NCBI GenBank assembly: GCA_964345555.1
Contig: CAYFRD010000013.1
Span: 1 to 40,211 of the forward strand
DNA length: 40,211 bases
Direction: 5' to 3'
From: Peptoniphilus_E sp964345555
Lineage (GTDB): Bacteria; Bacillota; Clostridia; Tissierellales; Peptoniphilaceae
Shown: in pieces, positions 15,474 to 24,922 of the stretch
Position numbering within the stretch: position 1 is the first letter of the stretch
Layout of the letters: each line of letters begins with the position of its first letter
Notes under the pieces: generated by a model
Told to the model about the DNA's origin: nothing
Seen by the model: the letters and a program-made list of their open reading frames with translations, nothing else
Database searches by the model: none
Made by a program: the position numbers and the translations under genes

Positions 15474-17343
15474 CTATACCCTCTCCTTTCATTTGTTTCA
15501 AAAGTGCCTTGGCATCGGCTAAATCCTTTTGCTCCTTACTTTCATTCAATTCCGCCGCATCTTCGGGAGTCAATACATCCTTAACTGAACGATCTACATC
15601 TGAACCCATTTCATCTCCGTCTATTTCGGATATTATATTATCGAATTCTTGCAAATCATCTTCGCTGATGTTTTTCATTCTGGAGATTCTTTCTCTCACT
15701 GGCAAGTCTTCAATTTCATTCAAGTAAACTCCTCTATCCAGAGACTTTAAAGATTCATCGTAGAAGTGCAAGATAACATCGAGCATCTTGTATTGCTTTT
15801 GTGGTGAACAGTAGGTATCTGTATCGTGAAAGGCGTTTTGTTGCAAGAAGTCTTCTCTTATGGATTTAGATATTTCCAATTTCAGTTGGTCTTGTTCCGA
15901 AAGAGAATCCTTACCTACAAGTCTGACTATTTCCTGCAACGCTGTTTCCTCTTGGAGCAATGACATGGCTCTTATTCTGTTTTTGGAGAAGTTCTCGCCT
16001 ATATTTTCATCGAAGTACTTGTCCATCTTGTCTTGATACAATGAGTAGGAGTCCAGCCAGTTAATCGCCGGGAAGTGTCTTTTATAGGACAAATCATAGT
16101 CCAATTTCCAGAATATCTTTACTATTCTGAGTGTTGATTGAGTTACGGGCTCTGAAATATCTCCGCCGGGTGGCGATACTGCTCCTATTACCGATAACGC
16201 TCCTTCTCTGTCGTCACTTCCTAAACAAACCACACGACCCGCTCTTTCGTAAAAGTCGGCGATTCTTGATGCGAGATATGCAGGATAACCTTCATCACCG
16301 GGCATTTCTTCAAGTCTTCCGCTCATCTCTCTAAGGGCTTCCGCCCATCTGGATGTGGAATCCGCCATCATAGCCACAGAATATCCCATATCCCTGTAGT
16401 ATTCGGAGATTGTTATGCCTGTATAAATACTAGCCTCACGAGCAGCTACGGGCATATTTGAAGTATTGGCGATCAAAACCGTTCTCTTCATTATGGACTG
16501 TCCTGTCTTAGCATCTACAAGTTCCGGGAATTCCATAAGTACGTCGGTCATTTCGTTTCCACGTTCTCCACAGCCTACATATACCACTATTTCAGCATCC
16601 GCCCATTTTGCAAGCTGATGTTGCACGACGGTCTTTCCGCTTCCGAAAGGTCCGGGAATCGCTGCAGTTCCTCCCTTTGTTATGGGGAAAAATGTATCTA
16701 TTACCCTTTGACCTGTTATAAGAGGTGTGTCGGGATCTATTTTTTTCTTGATTCTTCTCCCTCTTCTTACAGGCCACTTTTGTATCATGTTAAGTTCTGT
16801 TTTTTGGTCGTTATTTTCCAGTACCGCTACAGTTTCTTCAACGGTGAAGGAGCCTTCTTTTATATCTGCTACCTTGCCTTTTATACCCGCCGGTACCATT
16901 ATTTTATGAAGCACTACCGGTGTTTCTTGAACCGTGCCCAGTATATCTCCCTCTGACACTTCGTCACCCACATGAACTGTGGGTTTGAAGTCCCATTTTT
17001 TCTCTCTGTTAAGACTCTTTACAGAAGCTCCTCTCTTGAGAAAATCTCCCGTTTCTTCTCTTAAAACTTCAAGAGGTCTTTGAATTCCGTCAAACATTTG
17101 CTCAATAAGTCCGGGACCAAGTTCTACAGACAGAGGAAAACCTGTTGTAGTCACCACATCTCCCGGACCTACACCTGTGGTTTCTTCGTAGACTTGGATT
17201 GAAGCCTGATCCCCTCTCATTTCGATGATTTCTCCGATAAGTTTATTTTCGGATACTTCCACCACGTCATATACGCTGGCTTCTTCCATGCCCTCAGCTA
17301 TTACAAGCGGTCCGGAAACTTTTATAATTCTACCTGATTTCAA
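15466..17343 (-). CDS. ntpA: V-type ATPase catalytic subunit A
   Basis: The product has 625 residues and is the ATP-hydrolysing subunit of the A3B3 head. Walker A is GPFGSGKT at 231-238. The A-specific bulge domain lies between about 115 and 185 (KPTVHVGDEVSEGDILGTV). The GERGNEM and DSTSRWAEALRE motifs are present. It is about 35 residues longer than usual because of an acidic, helical C-terminal extension. The start is TTG at 17343 with AAGGAGGAAATT before it, 11 bases after the stop of the F-subunit gene. Confidence 0.97.
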   Translation of the reverse strand: MKSGRIIKVSGPLVIAEGMEEASVYDVVEVSENKLIGEIIEMRGDQASIQVYEETTGVGPGDVVTTTGFPLSVELGPGLIEQMFDGIQRPLEVLREETGDFLKRGASVKSLNREKKWDFKPTVHVGDEVSEGDILGTVQETPVVLHKIMVPAGIKGKVADIKEGSFTVEETVAVLENNDQKTELNMIQKWPVRRGRRIKKKIDPDTPLITGQRVIDTFFPITKGGTAAIPGPFGSGKTVVQHQLAKWADAEIVVYVGCGERGNEMTDVLMEFPELVDAKTGQSIMKRTVLIANTSNMPVAAREASIYTGITISEYYRDMGYSVAMMADSTSRWAEALREMSGRLEEMPGDEGYPAYLASRIADFYERAGRVVCLGSDDREGALSVIGAVSPPGGDISEPVTQSTLRIVKIFWKLDYDLSYKRHFPAINWLDSYSLYQDKMDKYFDENIGENFSKNRIRAMSLLQEETALQEIVRLVGKDSLSEQDQLKLEISKSIREDFLQQNAFHDTDTYCSPQKQYKMLDVILHFYDESLKSLDRGVYLNEIEDLPVRERISRMKNISEDDLQEFDNIISEIDGDEMGSDVDRSVKDVLTPEDAAELNESKEQKDLADAKALLKQMKGEGIDA

Positions 17344-17354
17344 AATTTCCTCCT

Positions 17355-17663
17355 TTATAATATGTTCGATCCGATTGCTTTTTCCACATAGGATGATATG
17401 TTGTTCAATCCTATATTCATACTTCCCTTGTTAGAAGGTATGAGTATGACCGCCGGCACAACCATGCTGTCATATCTGTCTATGGTTTCCTCGATAAGGC
17501 TTGCCAGTTGCTCCGTTATGAAAATAACTCCATAATTGTCCTTGGCAAGTCCATCTACAATCTTCCTGGCTTCCTGCGCTTCATAGGCTATTTTTGCATC
17601 TATTCCCAAAGCTCTGAATGCCAAAACCGAATCCTTATCTCCAACTACTGCTACCTTATACAT
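17355..17663 (-). CDS. ntpG: V-type ATPase subunit F (E. hirae NtpG)
   Basis: The product has 102 residues from the ATG at 17663. The alternative GTG at 17672 is less likely because MYKVAVVGDKDSVLAFRALG is the normal family start. It has the CheY-like Rossmann fold of subunit F, which binds subunit D and regulates the central stalk. It overlaps the end of the C gene by 8 bases and is 11 bases from the A gene. Confidence 0.93.
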   Translation of the reverse strand: MYKVAVVGDKDSVLAFRALGIDAKIAYEAQEARKIVDGLAKDNYGVIFITEQLASLIEETIDRYDSMVVPAVILIPSNKGSMNIGLNNISSYVEKAIGSNIL

Positions 17664-18651
17664 AACTATCACGCAACCTTTCCCTTATAAAGGAAGAATT
17701 TACGCCGTTGAGTTTGCTAATCAATATGATTTCAATGTTTTTCATTTCCATTTCCTTTGCAAAAAGATATGCAAAGATGACTTCCGGTCCGTAGGTTATG
17801 CGCTTGGCTTCCTTTACCATAGCTATGAAATAGTTGTCCTTATTTTCTTCATATCTGCTCAACGAACCGGTCTTTTTAAAGCTTTCTATCCCGTCCTTTA
17901 CGTATTTTGCTATATCCAAACTCTTGTAAAGGGGAGCGAGCTGATCCGGCTCCATGTAGAAATATTTCTCATATTGATCGATGTTCAAATTTCCCCCGTC
18001 TATTAAGACATCCTTTAGAAAATCCACATCTCTGTTTTGTTTTCCGGTCCTTAAAAATATGCTTATATTGGTAAAATCAATCAAGTCGCTGACATATTTT
18101 TCAAATAATTTTACACCCAGTTCCCCTGCGATTTTTTTGAGACTTTTAAAATACAGCTTATCTATGAGTATATCCACATTTTGCGGATTCATGGATTTTT
18201 TATATTCTTCTATGGCTTTTAAAGATACTTCCAAAAACTCATTGTCTTCTTTTTTATCTTCATCTACGGATTTATTTATCTTTGCCCAATCTATATCTCC
18301 AATATCTATGTATAGGTGCGACAGATCATTTGATAACACTCTGTCCTTTACCAACACTTTTATATTGTGATAGTAGTAATTGTTGGCTATTAAATCCACA
18401 ACTTTTCTCTCAGGACTTAATTCGTAGACTTCCTTAAAAGTTTTGAGTTGTTGTTTTCTCAGTGCCTGTTCATAGTCTTGCGGTTTTTTAAGCTTGTTTA
18501 TATTTTCCTGATAAACTGAATCACTCAAAAACTTCAAGGCTTCCTCCAAGCTTGCAGCATCTACAATTCTCTCCATAGAAGCTTTGTCAAGGAGCTGTTT
18601 CTCCTTTACTCTGACAGTGGCAGATGATTGGACGAATTTTTCTCTATCCAT
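17656..18651 (-). CDS. ntpC: V-type ATPase subunit C (d-type rotor connector)
   Basis: The product has 331 residues, typical for the subunit that links the D-F stalk to the membrane c-ring. It is highly helical and begins MDREKFVQSSATVRVKEKQL. Tyr/Glu-rich motifs near the end (KNIEIILISKLNGVNSSFI RERLR) match the family. The ribosome binding site AGGAGG is 5 bases before the ATG. Confidence 0.92.
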   Translation of the reverse strand: MDREKFVQSSATVRVKEKQLLDKASMERIVDAASLEEALKFLSDSVYQENINKLKKPQDYEQALRKQQLKTFKEVYELSPERKVVDLIANNYYYHNIKVLVKDRVLSNDLSHLYIDIGDIDWAKINKSVDEDKKEDNEFLEVSLKAIEEYKKSMNPQNVDILIDKLYFKSLKKIAGELGVKLFEKYVSDLIDFTNISIFLRTGKQNRDVDFLKDVLIDGGNLNIDQYEKYFYMEPDQLAPLYKSLDIAKYVKDGIESFKKTGSLSRYEENKDNYFIAMVKEAKRITYGPEVIFAYLFAKEMEMKNIEIILISKLNGVNSSFIRERLRDSYV

Positions 18652-18660
18652 TTCTACCTC

Positions 18661-19209
18661 CTATTCTTTAAATATATCTTCAAAGTACTCTCCAGTAAGT
18701 TTGAACTTCAATTGATATACCAAATTCTTAAATCTGTTGTTATAGGTTATCTTTTCCTTTTCAAGTAGGAATCCGTCTCTTACATGGTCTTCGGAGACCT
18801 CCAAGTTGCTGTGAGCTTTCACATAGTCTTTGTATTTTTCGGGAACTACCAATACTCCTCCTTCGCTATCCACATTATCTACGAAATTATTAATGAATTT
18901 CATAAAATCTTCATCGGACATATTGGTAAGTTCTTTGTATGCTAAATCAAATGTTCTGTCGATGACGGTGTTCTTGCTGTCAAGAACCTTATCTCTTGCT
19001 TTGAGCTTTGAACTCTCAATTATCTTGGCAATTAGTGCCTTTGCTTCATATTCAGCTTTGGCTATGATGTCCTGTGCTCTTTGACGGGCTTCTTCTTCGG
19101 CCCTTTGAATTATGGATTGCTGCTCTTTTTTTGCTGCATCCAGTATTTTTTCGGCTTCAACCTGTGCGTCTTTTCCGATTTTTTCTATAATATTGTCCAT
19201 ATTTGACAC
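18661..19209 (-). CDS. ntpE: V-type ATPase subunit E (peripheral stalk)
   Basis: The product has 182 residues from the GTG at 19209. This start gives MSNMDNIIEKIGKDAQ, the usual family beginning, and has AAGGTG 6 bases upstream. GTG at 19218 and ATG at 19200 are the other options. A long Ala/Glu/Lys coiled coil (about 10-85) leads into a globular C-terminal domain (about 90-180). It pairs with the G/H subunit as the stator that anchors the head to subunit I. Confidence 0.93.
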   Translation of the reverse strand: MSNMDNIIEKIGKDAQVEAEKILDAAKKEQQSIIQRAEEEARQRAQDIIAKAEYEAKALIAKIIESSKLKARDKVLDSKNTVIDRTFDLAYKELTNMSDEDFMKFINNFVDNVDSEGGVLVVPEKYKDYVKAHSNLEVSEDHVRDGFLLEKEKITYNNRFKNLVYQLKFKLTGEYFEDIFKE

Positions 19210-19219
19210 ATATATCACC

Positions 19220-19693
19220 TTATCCTACGCTGTTCATGATCAAGAATGAAATCGCAAATCCCAAGATCGCATACATCTCAACCATTACCGCAAGAATAAT
19301 ACCCTTGACTTGTTGTTCTTCGTTCTTTGCAAGTATGTTGATACCGGCAACTGATACCTTTCCTTGTGCTATGGCGGATATATATCCTACCAGTCCTACA
19401 GGAAGAGATGCACATAAATATATAAATCCTTGATACAGCCCAAGATCCGGTCCCAGTCTAAGAAGAATCAACATTCCTATTACGAATCCGTACAGTCCTT
19501 GTGTACCGGGCAACAATTGCAATATAAGTGCTTTACCGAATTTTTCAGGCTCTTCGATTATTACTCCTGCAGCCGCTTCACCTGCAATACCTACTCCCTT
19601 TGCAGAGCCTGCTCCTGCAGCAAGTGCCGCAATTGCAACCCCCAATGTTCCCAGCATAATTCCGCCGTTTTCTACAAAAAATCCTTGATACAT
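19220..19693 (-). CDS. ntpK: V-type ATPase proteolipid subunit K, Na+-binding type
   Basis: The product has 157 residues from the ATG at 19693, with GAGGAGG 10 bases upstream. It has four membrane helices in two hairpins, as in V-type c-rings. With this start the residues Leu61, Thr64, Gln65 (LPGTQGLYGF), Gln110 (AIAQGKV) and Glu139 (MVEMYAILGF) fall at exactly the positions of the Na+ ligands known in E. hirae NtpK. I infer a Na+-transporting rotor ring. It is 4 bases from the end of the I-subunit gene. Confidence 0.95.
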   Translation of the reverse strand: MYQGFFVENGGIMLGTLGVAIAALAAGAGSAKGVGIAGEAAAGVIIEEPEKFGKALILQLLPGTQGLYGFVIGMLILLRLGPDLGLYQGFIYLCASLPVGLVGYISAIAQGKVSVAGINILAKNEEQQVKGIILAVMVEMYAILGFAISFLIMNSVG

Positions 19694-19697
19694 TAAT

Positions 19698-21641
19698 TTA
19701 TTCCTCCTCAATATTGAAATAGTTGGATTCTGCTACCATTTCTCTGAAAGGTGTTCCGCCACCCTCATAGAATTTATTAAACATTTCCACATAGGTAAGT
19801 CTCGCAGAGTGTACGTATGCGGATAAAAATGATAAAAACATGTTGAACAATTGAAATACTACGAATATAATCGCTCCACCTATCATACCGGCTATTCCCG
19901 AACCCATAAGCATGTCCACTATTATGTTGACCGCTATGGCTATAAAGGAGCCGGACAACGCCAGCGCCATAAGTCTTATATAGGATACAAAATCTCCGAA
20001 GTAAGATGTTATTCCATAGAGAGAATAAACACCCCATCCGATTTTACCTCCGATGGACTTCTCCTCTCTGCCCCCTGTGAGCAATACTATTACCATACCT
20101 ATGACCATCACGCCCATGGCTATGTTGAACACAATACTCGGAATTCCCGGCAGTGTCTTCGCTCCAAGGGCCACTATCGCACCTGTCAAAATCATATGCC
20201 ATGACCCCACATCATAGAGCGCATCTAAGGGCTTGCCATCTCTTATATCCATGTATCCCTTAATGCCCAATGCAAAAAATATGTGCACTCCTCCCAGTAT
20301 CATAGAAAGCATTATCATGGCGACATAATCCTTAGACGGATCTATAAAAGCATTCATGGGCAGTACATCTCCGAAGAAAGACCCGAAGATAAAACCCCAA
20401 ATAATCGCCGACAAGCCCAAGTACATAAAGAATGTCACCAATCTTTTCTTTACCTTGTCCAAATTGAAAACTTTCAATGCCACAAAGGACGCTATGAATA
20501 AAATCAATCCATATCCCATGTCACCCACCATTATGCCCGCAAATATAAAATAAAAGGGTGCAAAAAGCGGTGTCGGATCTATTTCGCCATACTTTGGCAT
20601 GGAGTACATTTGTGTTAGAGATTCAAAGGGTTTAACGAAATTGTTGTTCTTCAATTTTATTGGCACATTGGCATCATCAAGCTGCGCCTCTTCTATTTCG
20701 ACATAATAATCGGTTCCCAGTTCTCTGTCCAAAAGTGCTATGAAGTCCTGCTTTTTATCCGAGGGCAAGTATCCCTCTATTATGTCAACCTTGTCAGTCT
20801 TCAAGAAATTTTCACTTGAAACTTCCTTGAGCTTTTTGTTGTTTAAATAGTCATAATATACTCTGAAATCTTCAAGCAAGTTCAATTGAGATTTAATTTT
20901 TTCGTCAAGATTCTTTATCTCTATATTGCATTCTTCATTTTTGCTCTTTAAAAGGGCAATTTCATCCTTGACAGTACCCTTAGCCTTGATGACAACTGAA
21001 GAAAAAATATTGTTTCTTAGCACTTCTTTTATATCCGCCTCTACAGATTTGTCATAAATTACAACCATGTAGACTACGTTGTCCTTAACTCCCAGCCTTT
21101 CGTGATAACACAGATTAATTTCATTTAACTCCGATACAAGTCCGTCATAGTACTTGTAGAAAATCGTTCCCGTATCCACCGCCACATTTTTAAAATTGTT
21201 CATATCACTTAAGTCGCCTTGGAGATTTTCCCATGGTGTCAATTCATCAATCAGTGATTTGTTATTCATGACATTTTGATGCAGTGCATCAAGCTTGGAT
21301 TTTAAATTGTATAAGTTGTTATAATTATCTTCAAGATTGAATTTCTCTGCTCTTGTTATGATTTGAGATAGAGTCAATGATTTTTTGCCCTCTTTAAGCT
21401 CTTCAATGGATGATTTCTTTTCCTCGTAGGACTCCAACAAGTTTATCGCCCACTTGGTATTTCCAAGTTTTTCATCTATCTCCGATATATTTTGAGGGAC
21501 AGTCAGTTCTTCTGCAGCTTCATCATCAACTTCAAGGTCGTTGAAATGTACATGTTTAAAAAACTGTAATTTTTTTAAAAGATTTTCTCTGTCTTTGTCA
21601 AAGGAGAACAAATTAAACTTACTCATTTTAACTATTGCCAT
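19698..21641 (-). CDS. ntpI: V-type ATPase subunit I (membrane stator a-subunit)
   Basis: The product has 647 residues. The N-terminal half (about 1-330) is cytoplasmic and coiled-coil-rich. The C-terminal half holds seven or eight membrane helices. Conserved arginines needed for ion release sit in the YIRLMALALSGSFIA segment. The subunit forms the ion half-channels next to the K ring. It overlaps the stalk gene by 14 bases, so start selection depends on coupling, and the ribosome binding site is weak. Confidence 0.95.
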   Translation of the reverse strand: MAIVKMSKFNLFSFDKDRENLLKKLQFFKHVHFNDLEVDDEAAEELTVPQNISEIDEKLGNTKWAINLLESYEEKKSSIEELKEGKKSLTLSQIITRAEKFNLEDNYNNLYNLKSKLDALHQNVMNNKSLIDELTPWENLQGDLSDMNNFKNVAVDTGTIFYKYYDGLVSELNEINLCYHERLGVKDNVVYMVVIYDKSVEADIKEVLRNNIFSSVVIKAKGTVKDEIALLKSKNEECNIEIKNLDEKIKSQLNLLEDFRVYYDYLNNKKLKEVSSENFLKTDKVDIIEGYLPSDKKQDFIALLDRELGTDYYVEIEEAQLDDANVPIKLKNNNFVKPFESLTQMYSMPKYGEIDPTPLFAPFYFIFAGIMVGDMGYGLILFIASFVALKVFNLDKVKKRLVTFFMYLGLSAIIWGFIFGSFFGDVLPMNAFIDPSKDYVAMIMLSMILGGVHIFFALGIKGYMDIRDGKPLDALYDVGSWHMILTGAIVALGAKTLPGIPSIVFNIAMGVMVIGMVIVLLTGGREEKSIGGKIGWGVYSLYGITSYFGDFVSYIRLMALALSGSFIAIAVNIIVDMLMGSGIAGMIGGAIIFVVFQLFNMFLSFLSAYVHSARLTYVEMFNKFYEGGGTPFREMVAESNYFNIEEE

Positions 21642-21951
21642 TATCTACCACAATCCTCTCAATAACAGCATCTGAATAGGGTTTAAGCACATCATCCTTT
21701 ATATTCAGTATGTTTTTTGATTTGAGCTCCGCCTCTTCAATGATGGGCTGTGCCCTTAAATCAGCTTCTTTTCTTGCATCTTCCAAGATTTGCGATTTCT
21801 TTTTCTGAGCATCTTCGATTATCTTTTTGCTGATTTCCTCAGATTTCTTTTTAGCTTCCCTGAGTATTCTGTCCTGTTCGAGATTTGCCTTGTCGATCAA
21901 CGCCTTAGCATCGTCTTCAGCACGTTTTATCTTTCCTATATTATCCTTCAA
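21628..21951 (-). CDS. ntpF: V-type ATPase peripheral-stalk subunit G/H (NtpF-like)
   Basis: The product has 107 residues from the TTG at 21951, chosen for GGAGGTGG 5 bases upstream and the usual beginning KDNIGKIKRAEDDAKALIDK. The in-frame start at 21990 has no site. It is an almost continuous Ala/Glu/Lys/Arg coiled coil that pairs with subunit E. It is first in the operon, whose order (G/H, I, K, E, C, F, A, B, D) equals that of E. hirae ntpFIKECGABD. Confidence 0.9.
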   Translation of the reverse strand: MKDNIGKIKRAEDDAKALIDKANLEQDRILREAKKKSEEISKKIIEDAQKKKSQILEDARKEADLRAQPIIEEAELKSKNILNIKDDVLKPYSDAVIERIVVDNGNS

Positions 21952-22115
21952 AAAACCACCTCCAAATCTGCTGTGTATTATTTTTTTCAAGGTTTGTTTT
22001 CCTTATAAAAATAAATATTTAAAGTGTTGAACTCTAAATATTTACTTTGATCTTAACTATAAGTATAACCCTTTTCTTAATAAAAATAAATCAAGTTTTA
22101 TTTTTAAATATGTGA

Positions 22116-22126
22116 GTGTTTAACAC
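22116..22126. promoter_or_regulatory. Palindrome GTGTTTAACAC upstream of the V-ATPase operon
   Basis: This 5+1+5 palindrome lies about 165 bases before the first V-ATPase gene. I could not place a convincing promoter nearby (only TATACT around 22068 with a poor -35). Its role as an operator is a guess. Confidence 0.2.
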
Positions 22127-22191
22127 GCTTGTCTATTAAGATACCCAATATATATCGTTATTATTCTAAATTATTAATAATTTGCATAAAA

Positions 22192-22216
22192 AAACTCCTG
22201 CCAATTTCAGGAGTTT
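22192..22216 (-). terminator. Terminator after the metallophosphoesterase gene
   Basis: AAACTCCTG and CAGGAGTTT form a 9-bp stem followed by a T run on the minus strand, 13 bases after the stop. Confidence 0.85.
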
Positions 22217-22229
22217 CATAAACAAACAA

Positions 22230-23093
22230 TTATTTATTGTTTTTCAGTTTAATTGTGATTTCTCTGTCTTGAGTTGTTCCCTTGCCCGTCATGGTAAATC
22301 TGAAGTAAGGCATATTAGAACCGATTTGCTTTCTGTACTCTTCAATCTTTTCAGGAAGTTCTATTTCAACGGACTTAATATCTATTTCATCTTCGGTGAT
22401 ATTCATTACGGAATACTTGGGATGATCTAAAAATGCATCCAGATTGACAAAGCTCAAGTTTTCCATGGTTCTTATGGATTCGCAATGAGTATGACCTGCT
22501 ATGAAAAGTCTAACGTTTTTATTGAATACATCCCAGATATTTCTGTCAGACTCTATATAGTGGTTTAAGTAATTGGATCTCATTACGGTGTCGTATACGG
22601 GATGATGAGAAAAAACTATCACCGGCTTGTCCTGTGTGTTTTTGATTTCTTCTTCAATAAAATCCAAGATATCATTTGAGAGATATCCTCCCCAATGCAC
22701 TATATCCTTTTCTCTACTGCTCGATAAAACTATGAGTTTCGCAAAGTCGGTGTCAATGGCATAATTATATCTCTGATTGGTCATGGCTGAAAGTTCTTCT
22801 GCGGTATTTGTGTAGAGATCGTGATTGCCGAAAACATGGATGAATTTATCCATTTTACCCGTTTTTTCGATGAATTTATAAATTCCTTCTATTTCGTCTT
22901 TTAAACCCACATTTGTCAAGTCTCCAAGGCTTATGTAGTAATCTGCCTCTTCCTTGAAAATCTCTCCAATGGAGAACTGATTAAACTCCCTCTTCATATT
23001 TCTGAAGTCATCATTGTAGTCATAGTATTCTAAATCTTTGTTGTAATTGTGATCCGAAATATAGTGATAATCTCCAAACAAAATTATTTTCAT
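22230..23093 (-). CDS. Calcineurin-like metallophosphoesterase
   Basis: The product has 287 residues from the ATG at 23093, which is preceded by AAAGGAGAGTTT. The longer frame to 23186 lacks a site. Dimetal motifs run in order: GDYHYISDHN (a variant of the first motif), SLGDLTNVG, FGNHDLY, FSHHPVYD and AGHTHCES. It probably hydrolyses phosphoesters (nucleotide or phospholipid) in the cytosol; the substrate cannot be read from sequence. It is monocistronic, with its own terminator and a likely promoter at 23141-23170. Confidence 0.88.
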   Translation of the reverse strand: MKIILFGDYHYISDHNYNKDLEYYDYNDDFRNMKREFNQFSIGEIFKEEADYYISLGDLTNVGLKDEIEGIYKFIEKTGKMDKFIHVFGNHDLYTNTAEELSAMTNQRYNYAIDTDFAKLIVLSSSREKDIVHWGGYLSNDILDFIEEEIKNTQDKPVIVFSHHPVYDTVMRSNYLNHYIESDRNIWDVFNKNVRLFIAGHTHCESIRTMENLSFVNLDAFLDHPKYSVMNITEDEIDIKSVEIELPEKIEEYRKQIGSNMPYFRFTMTGKGTTQDREITIKLKNNK

Positions 23094-23140
23094 AAACTCT
23101 CCTTTATCTTTGATATTGCATTGAACATACATACAAAAGT

Positions 23141-23170
23141 ATATAATCTGTATTTTTATCCATCTATCAA
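23141..23170 (-). promoter_or_regulatory. Probable promoter of the metallophosphoesterase gene
   Basis: On the minus strand TTGATA (23165-23170), an 18-base spacer and TTATAT (23141-23146). Confidence 0.4.
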
Positions 23171-23333
23171 AGTTTGTAAAATTCATGAATTATTTTCATT
23201 TATTTTTAAATTGAGAATTAAAAAGTTATATAATTATTTCATAGGTGTAAATTTAAAAAACTATAAATACATCAAACTTTTATTTCATAAGTGATAATCA
23301 ATAAAAGTTTTGTATAAATATGAAAGGTTAAAT

Positions 23334-24068
23334 ATGGATTTCTGGCATTTTTTCTTCAGACTTGAGGAAGATAATTTTAAGTTTAAACAATTCGGAACTG
23401 TACACTTAACGATGCTTTGCCTTATGATAATCGGAGCGTTGTTAATTTATAAATTCAGAAAAAACATAAGAGCAAATAAAGGTATTCGTAAAACACTGGA
23501 TATGACTTTTTTACTGATTATTTTATTGCAGCAGTCTATGTTTTTATATTTTTATTTCATACTTTCTCCCATGGATTTTAAAAACGGGCTGCCGCTATAT
23601 ACCTGTAGAATAGCATTGTATACTACTTTTTTCGGGATTCTGTTTAACTCGTATAATTTAAAATCAGCAACCATATATTTAGGCCTGGCAGGAGGAATAG
23701 TACCGATGATAATTCCGGATCTTCATCCCTATGCCTTTCCGCATATATTGTATGTGAGTTTTTTTGTAACTCATATTTCAGTATTTTGGGCATCTTTAAT
23801 GTTTTTTATTGTAGATAAGTATAATTTTGACAAATCCGGATTTATATTTATGTGCAAATTTATAAATATAGTGCTATTAATCAGTATTGTAGCAAATATG
23901 TTATTTGATGCGAATTATGCCTATTCATCATCCAGTCCGGTCTTCAAAGACTTTTTCGAAAAACTTCCTAAGCCTTTATATTTTTTGATAGTGGCAATCG
24001 TATATAATCTCGCAAATCTTATTATTTACCGTGTAGGCAATAAATTGAAATTAAAAGAAAAAACATAA
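23334..24068 (+). CDS. YwaF/TIGR02206-type integral membrane protein
   Basis: The product has 244 residues from the ATG at 23334, with GAAAGG 6 bases before it. It has six or seven hydrophobic helices. The opening FWHFFFRLEEDNFKFKQFG, the segment LPLYTCRIALY and the loop LHPYAFPHILYVSFFVTH match the TIGR02206 (YwaF) family. The function is unknown. It stands alone on the plus strand between two minus-strand units. Confidence 0.75.
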   Translation: MDFWHFFFRLEEDNFKFKQFGTVHLTMLCLMIIGALLIYKFRKNIRANKGIRKTLDMTFLLIILLQQSMFLYFYFILSPMDFKNGLPLYTCRIALYTTFFGILFNSYNLKSATIYLGLAGGIVPMIIPDLHPYAFPHILYVSFFVTHISVFWASLMFFIVDKYNFDKSGFIFMCKFINIVLLISIVANMLFDANYAYSSSSPVFKDFFEKLPKPLYFLIVAIVYNLANLIIYRVGNKLKLKEKT

Positions 24069-24126
24069 TTAGACTTTAATTATGTTTCTTTCAACTAATA
24101 TATTTCCAATTACGGATGAGTAATAA

Positions 24127-24918
24127 TTATTTTACAGTATATTTCAAATCATATATATCAGGTCTTCTGTCAGAGAAGGTTTCAACGCCTTCTCTTTCTT
24201 TTTTTAAATTATCTAAGTTGATTTGTGCTGTTTTAATTTTTTCACCGTCAAAGGGTTCTATAATATGTTCTCCTCTTGAATTTATAAGTTGGCTTTGTCC
24301 GCTGAAGTCTGTTTGCGAAGATTTACCTACGCTACCTACAGCTGCGATATACATTTGATTTTCCATGGCTCTTGCTTTTAAAAGCGTGTTCCAATAATTT
24401 ATATGAGCCACAGGCCATGCCGACGGTATGAAAAGCAGCTGAGTATCCCTAAGACCGTACATCTTGACCCATTCGCAAAAGCTCAAATCGTAGCAGATTA
24501 TAACTCCGCATTTGTGTCCGTATAGTTGAAAGTTCACAACTCTATCTCCTGCTGTGAATTCTGTTGAATTTCTCTCCATATTATACAAGTGAGCCTTATC
24601 ATATCTCGCCAGCTTGTTTCCATTACTGTCATATACAAGTGCTGTATTAGTCAGTTTGCCATCTTTGAAATAAGCACAGGAACCTGCGACCAAGTTTATT
24701 TTATTTTCTTTTGAAATTTCAGACAAAAATCCTTCCAATTCCACATAATCAAATTGGGATAAATCTTCGTATCCTTTATGAAAATCATAATTCCAAAGTT
24801 CCGGTAAAAGAAGTACGTCGCTGTTTCCTGCGATGCTTCTTACACAGTCTTCTATTATTTTAAAATTTTCAGCATTCGTTCCTCTGTGGGCATTTATTTA
24901 TGCCAAAGATATTTTCAT
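24127..24918 (-). pseudogene. Carbon-nitrogen hydrolase (nitrilase family) interrupted by a stop at codon 7
   Basis: Reading from the ATG at 24918 gives MKISLA, a TAA stop (24898-24900), then INAHRGTNAENF and a full nitrilase-superfamily sequence of 263 codons. Family members normally have A-Q-I-N here, so the stop looks like a single CAA-to-TAA change. The rest is intact, with the Glu-Lys-Cys triad in LLLPELW, YDKAHLY and VIICYDLSF. The first later start (GTG at 24744) would lose the catalytic Glu. The gene begins 4 bases after the LCP gene and belongs to that operon. It is either a recent pseudogene or a sequencing error. The substrate (an amide of omega-amidase type) is not determinable. 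Confidence 0.82.
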
Positions 24919-24922
24919 TTCA

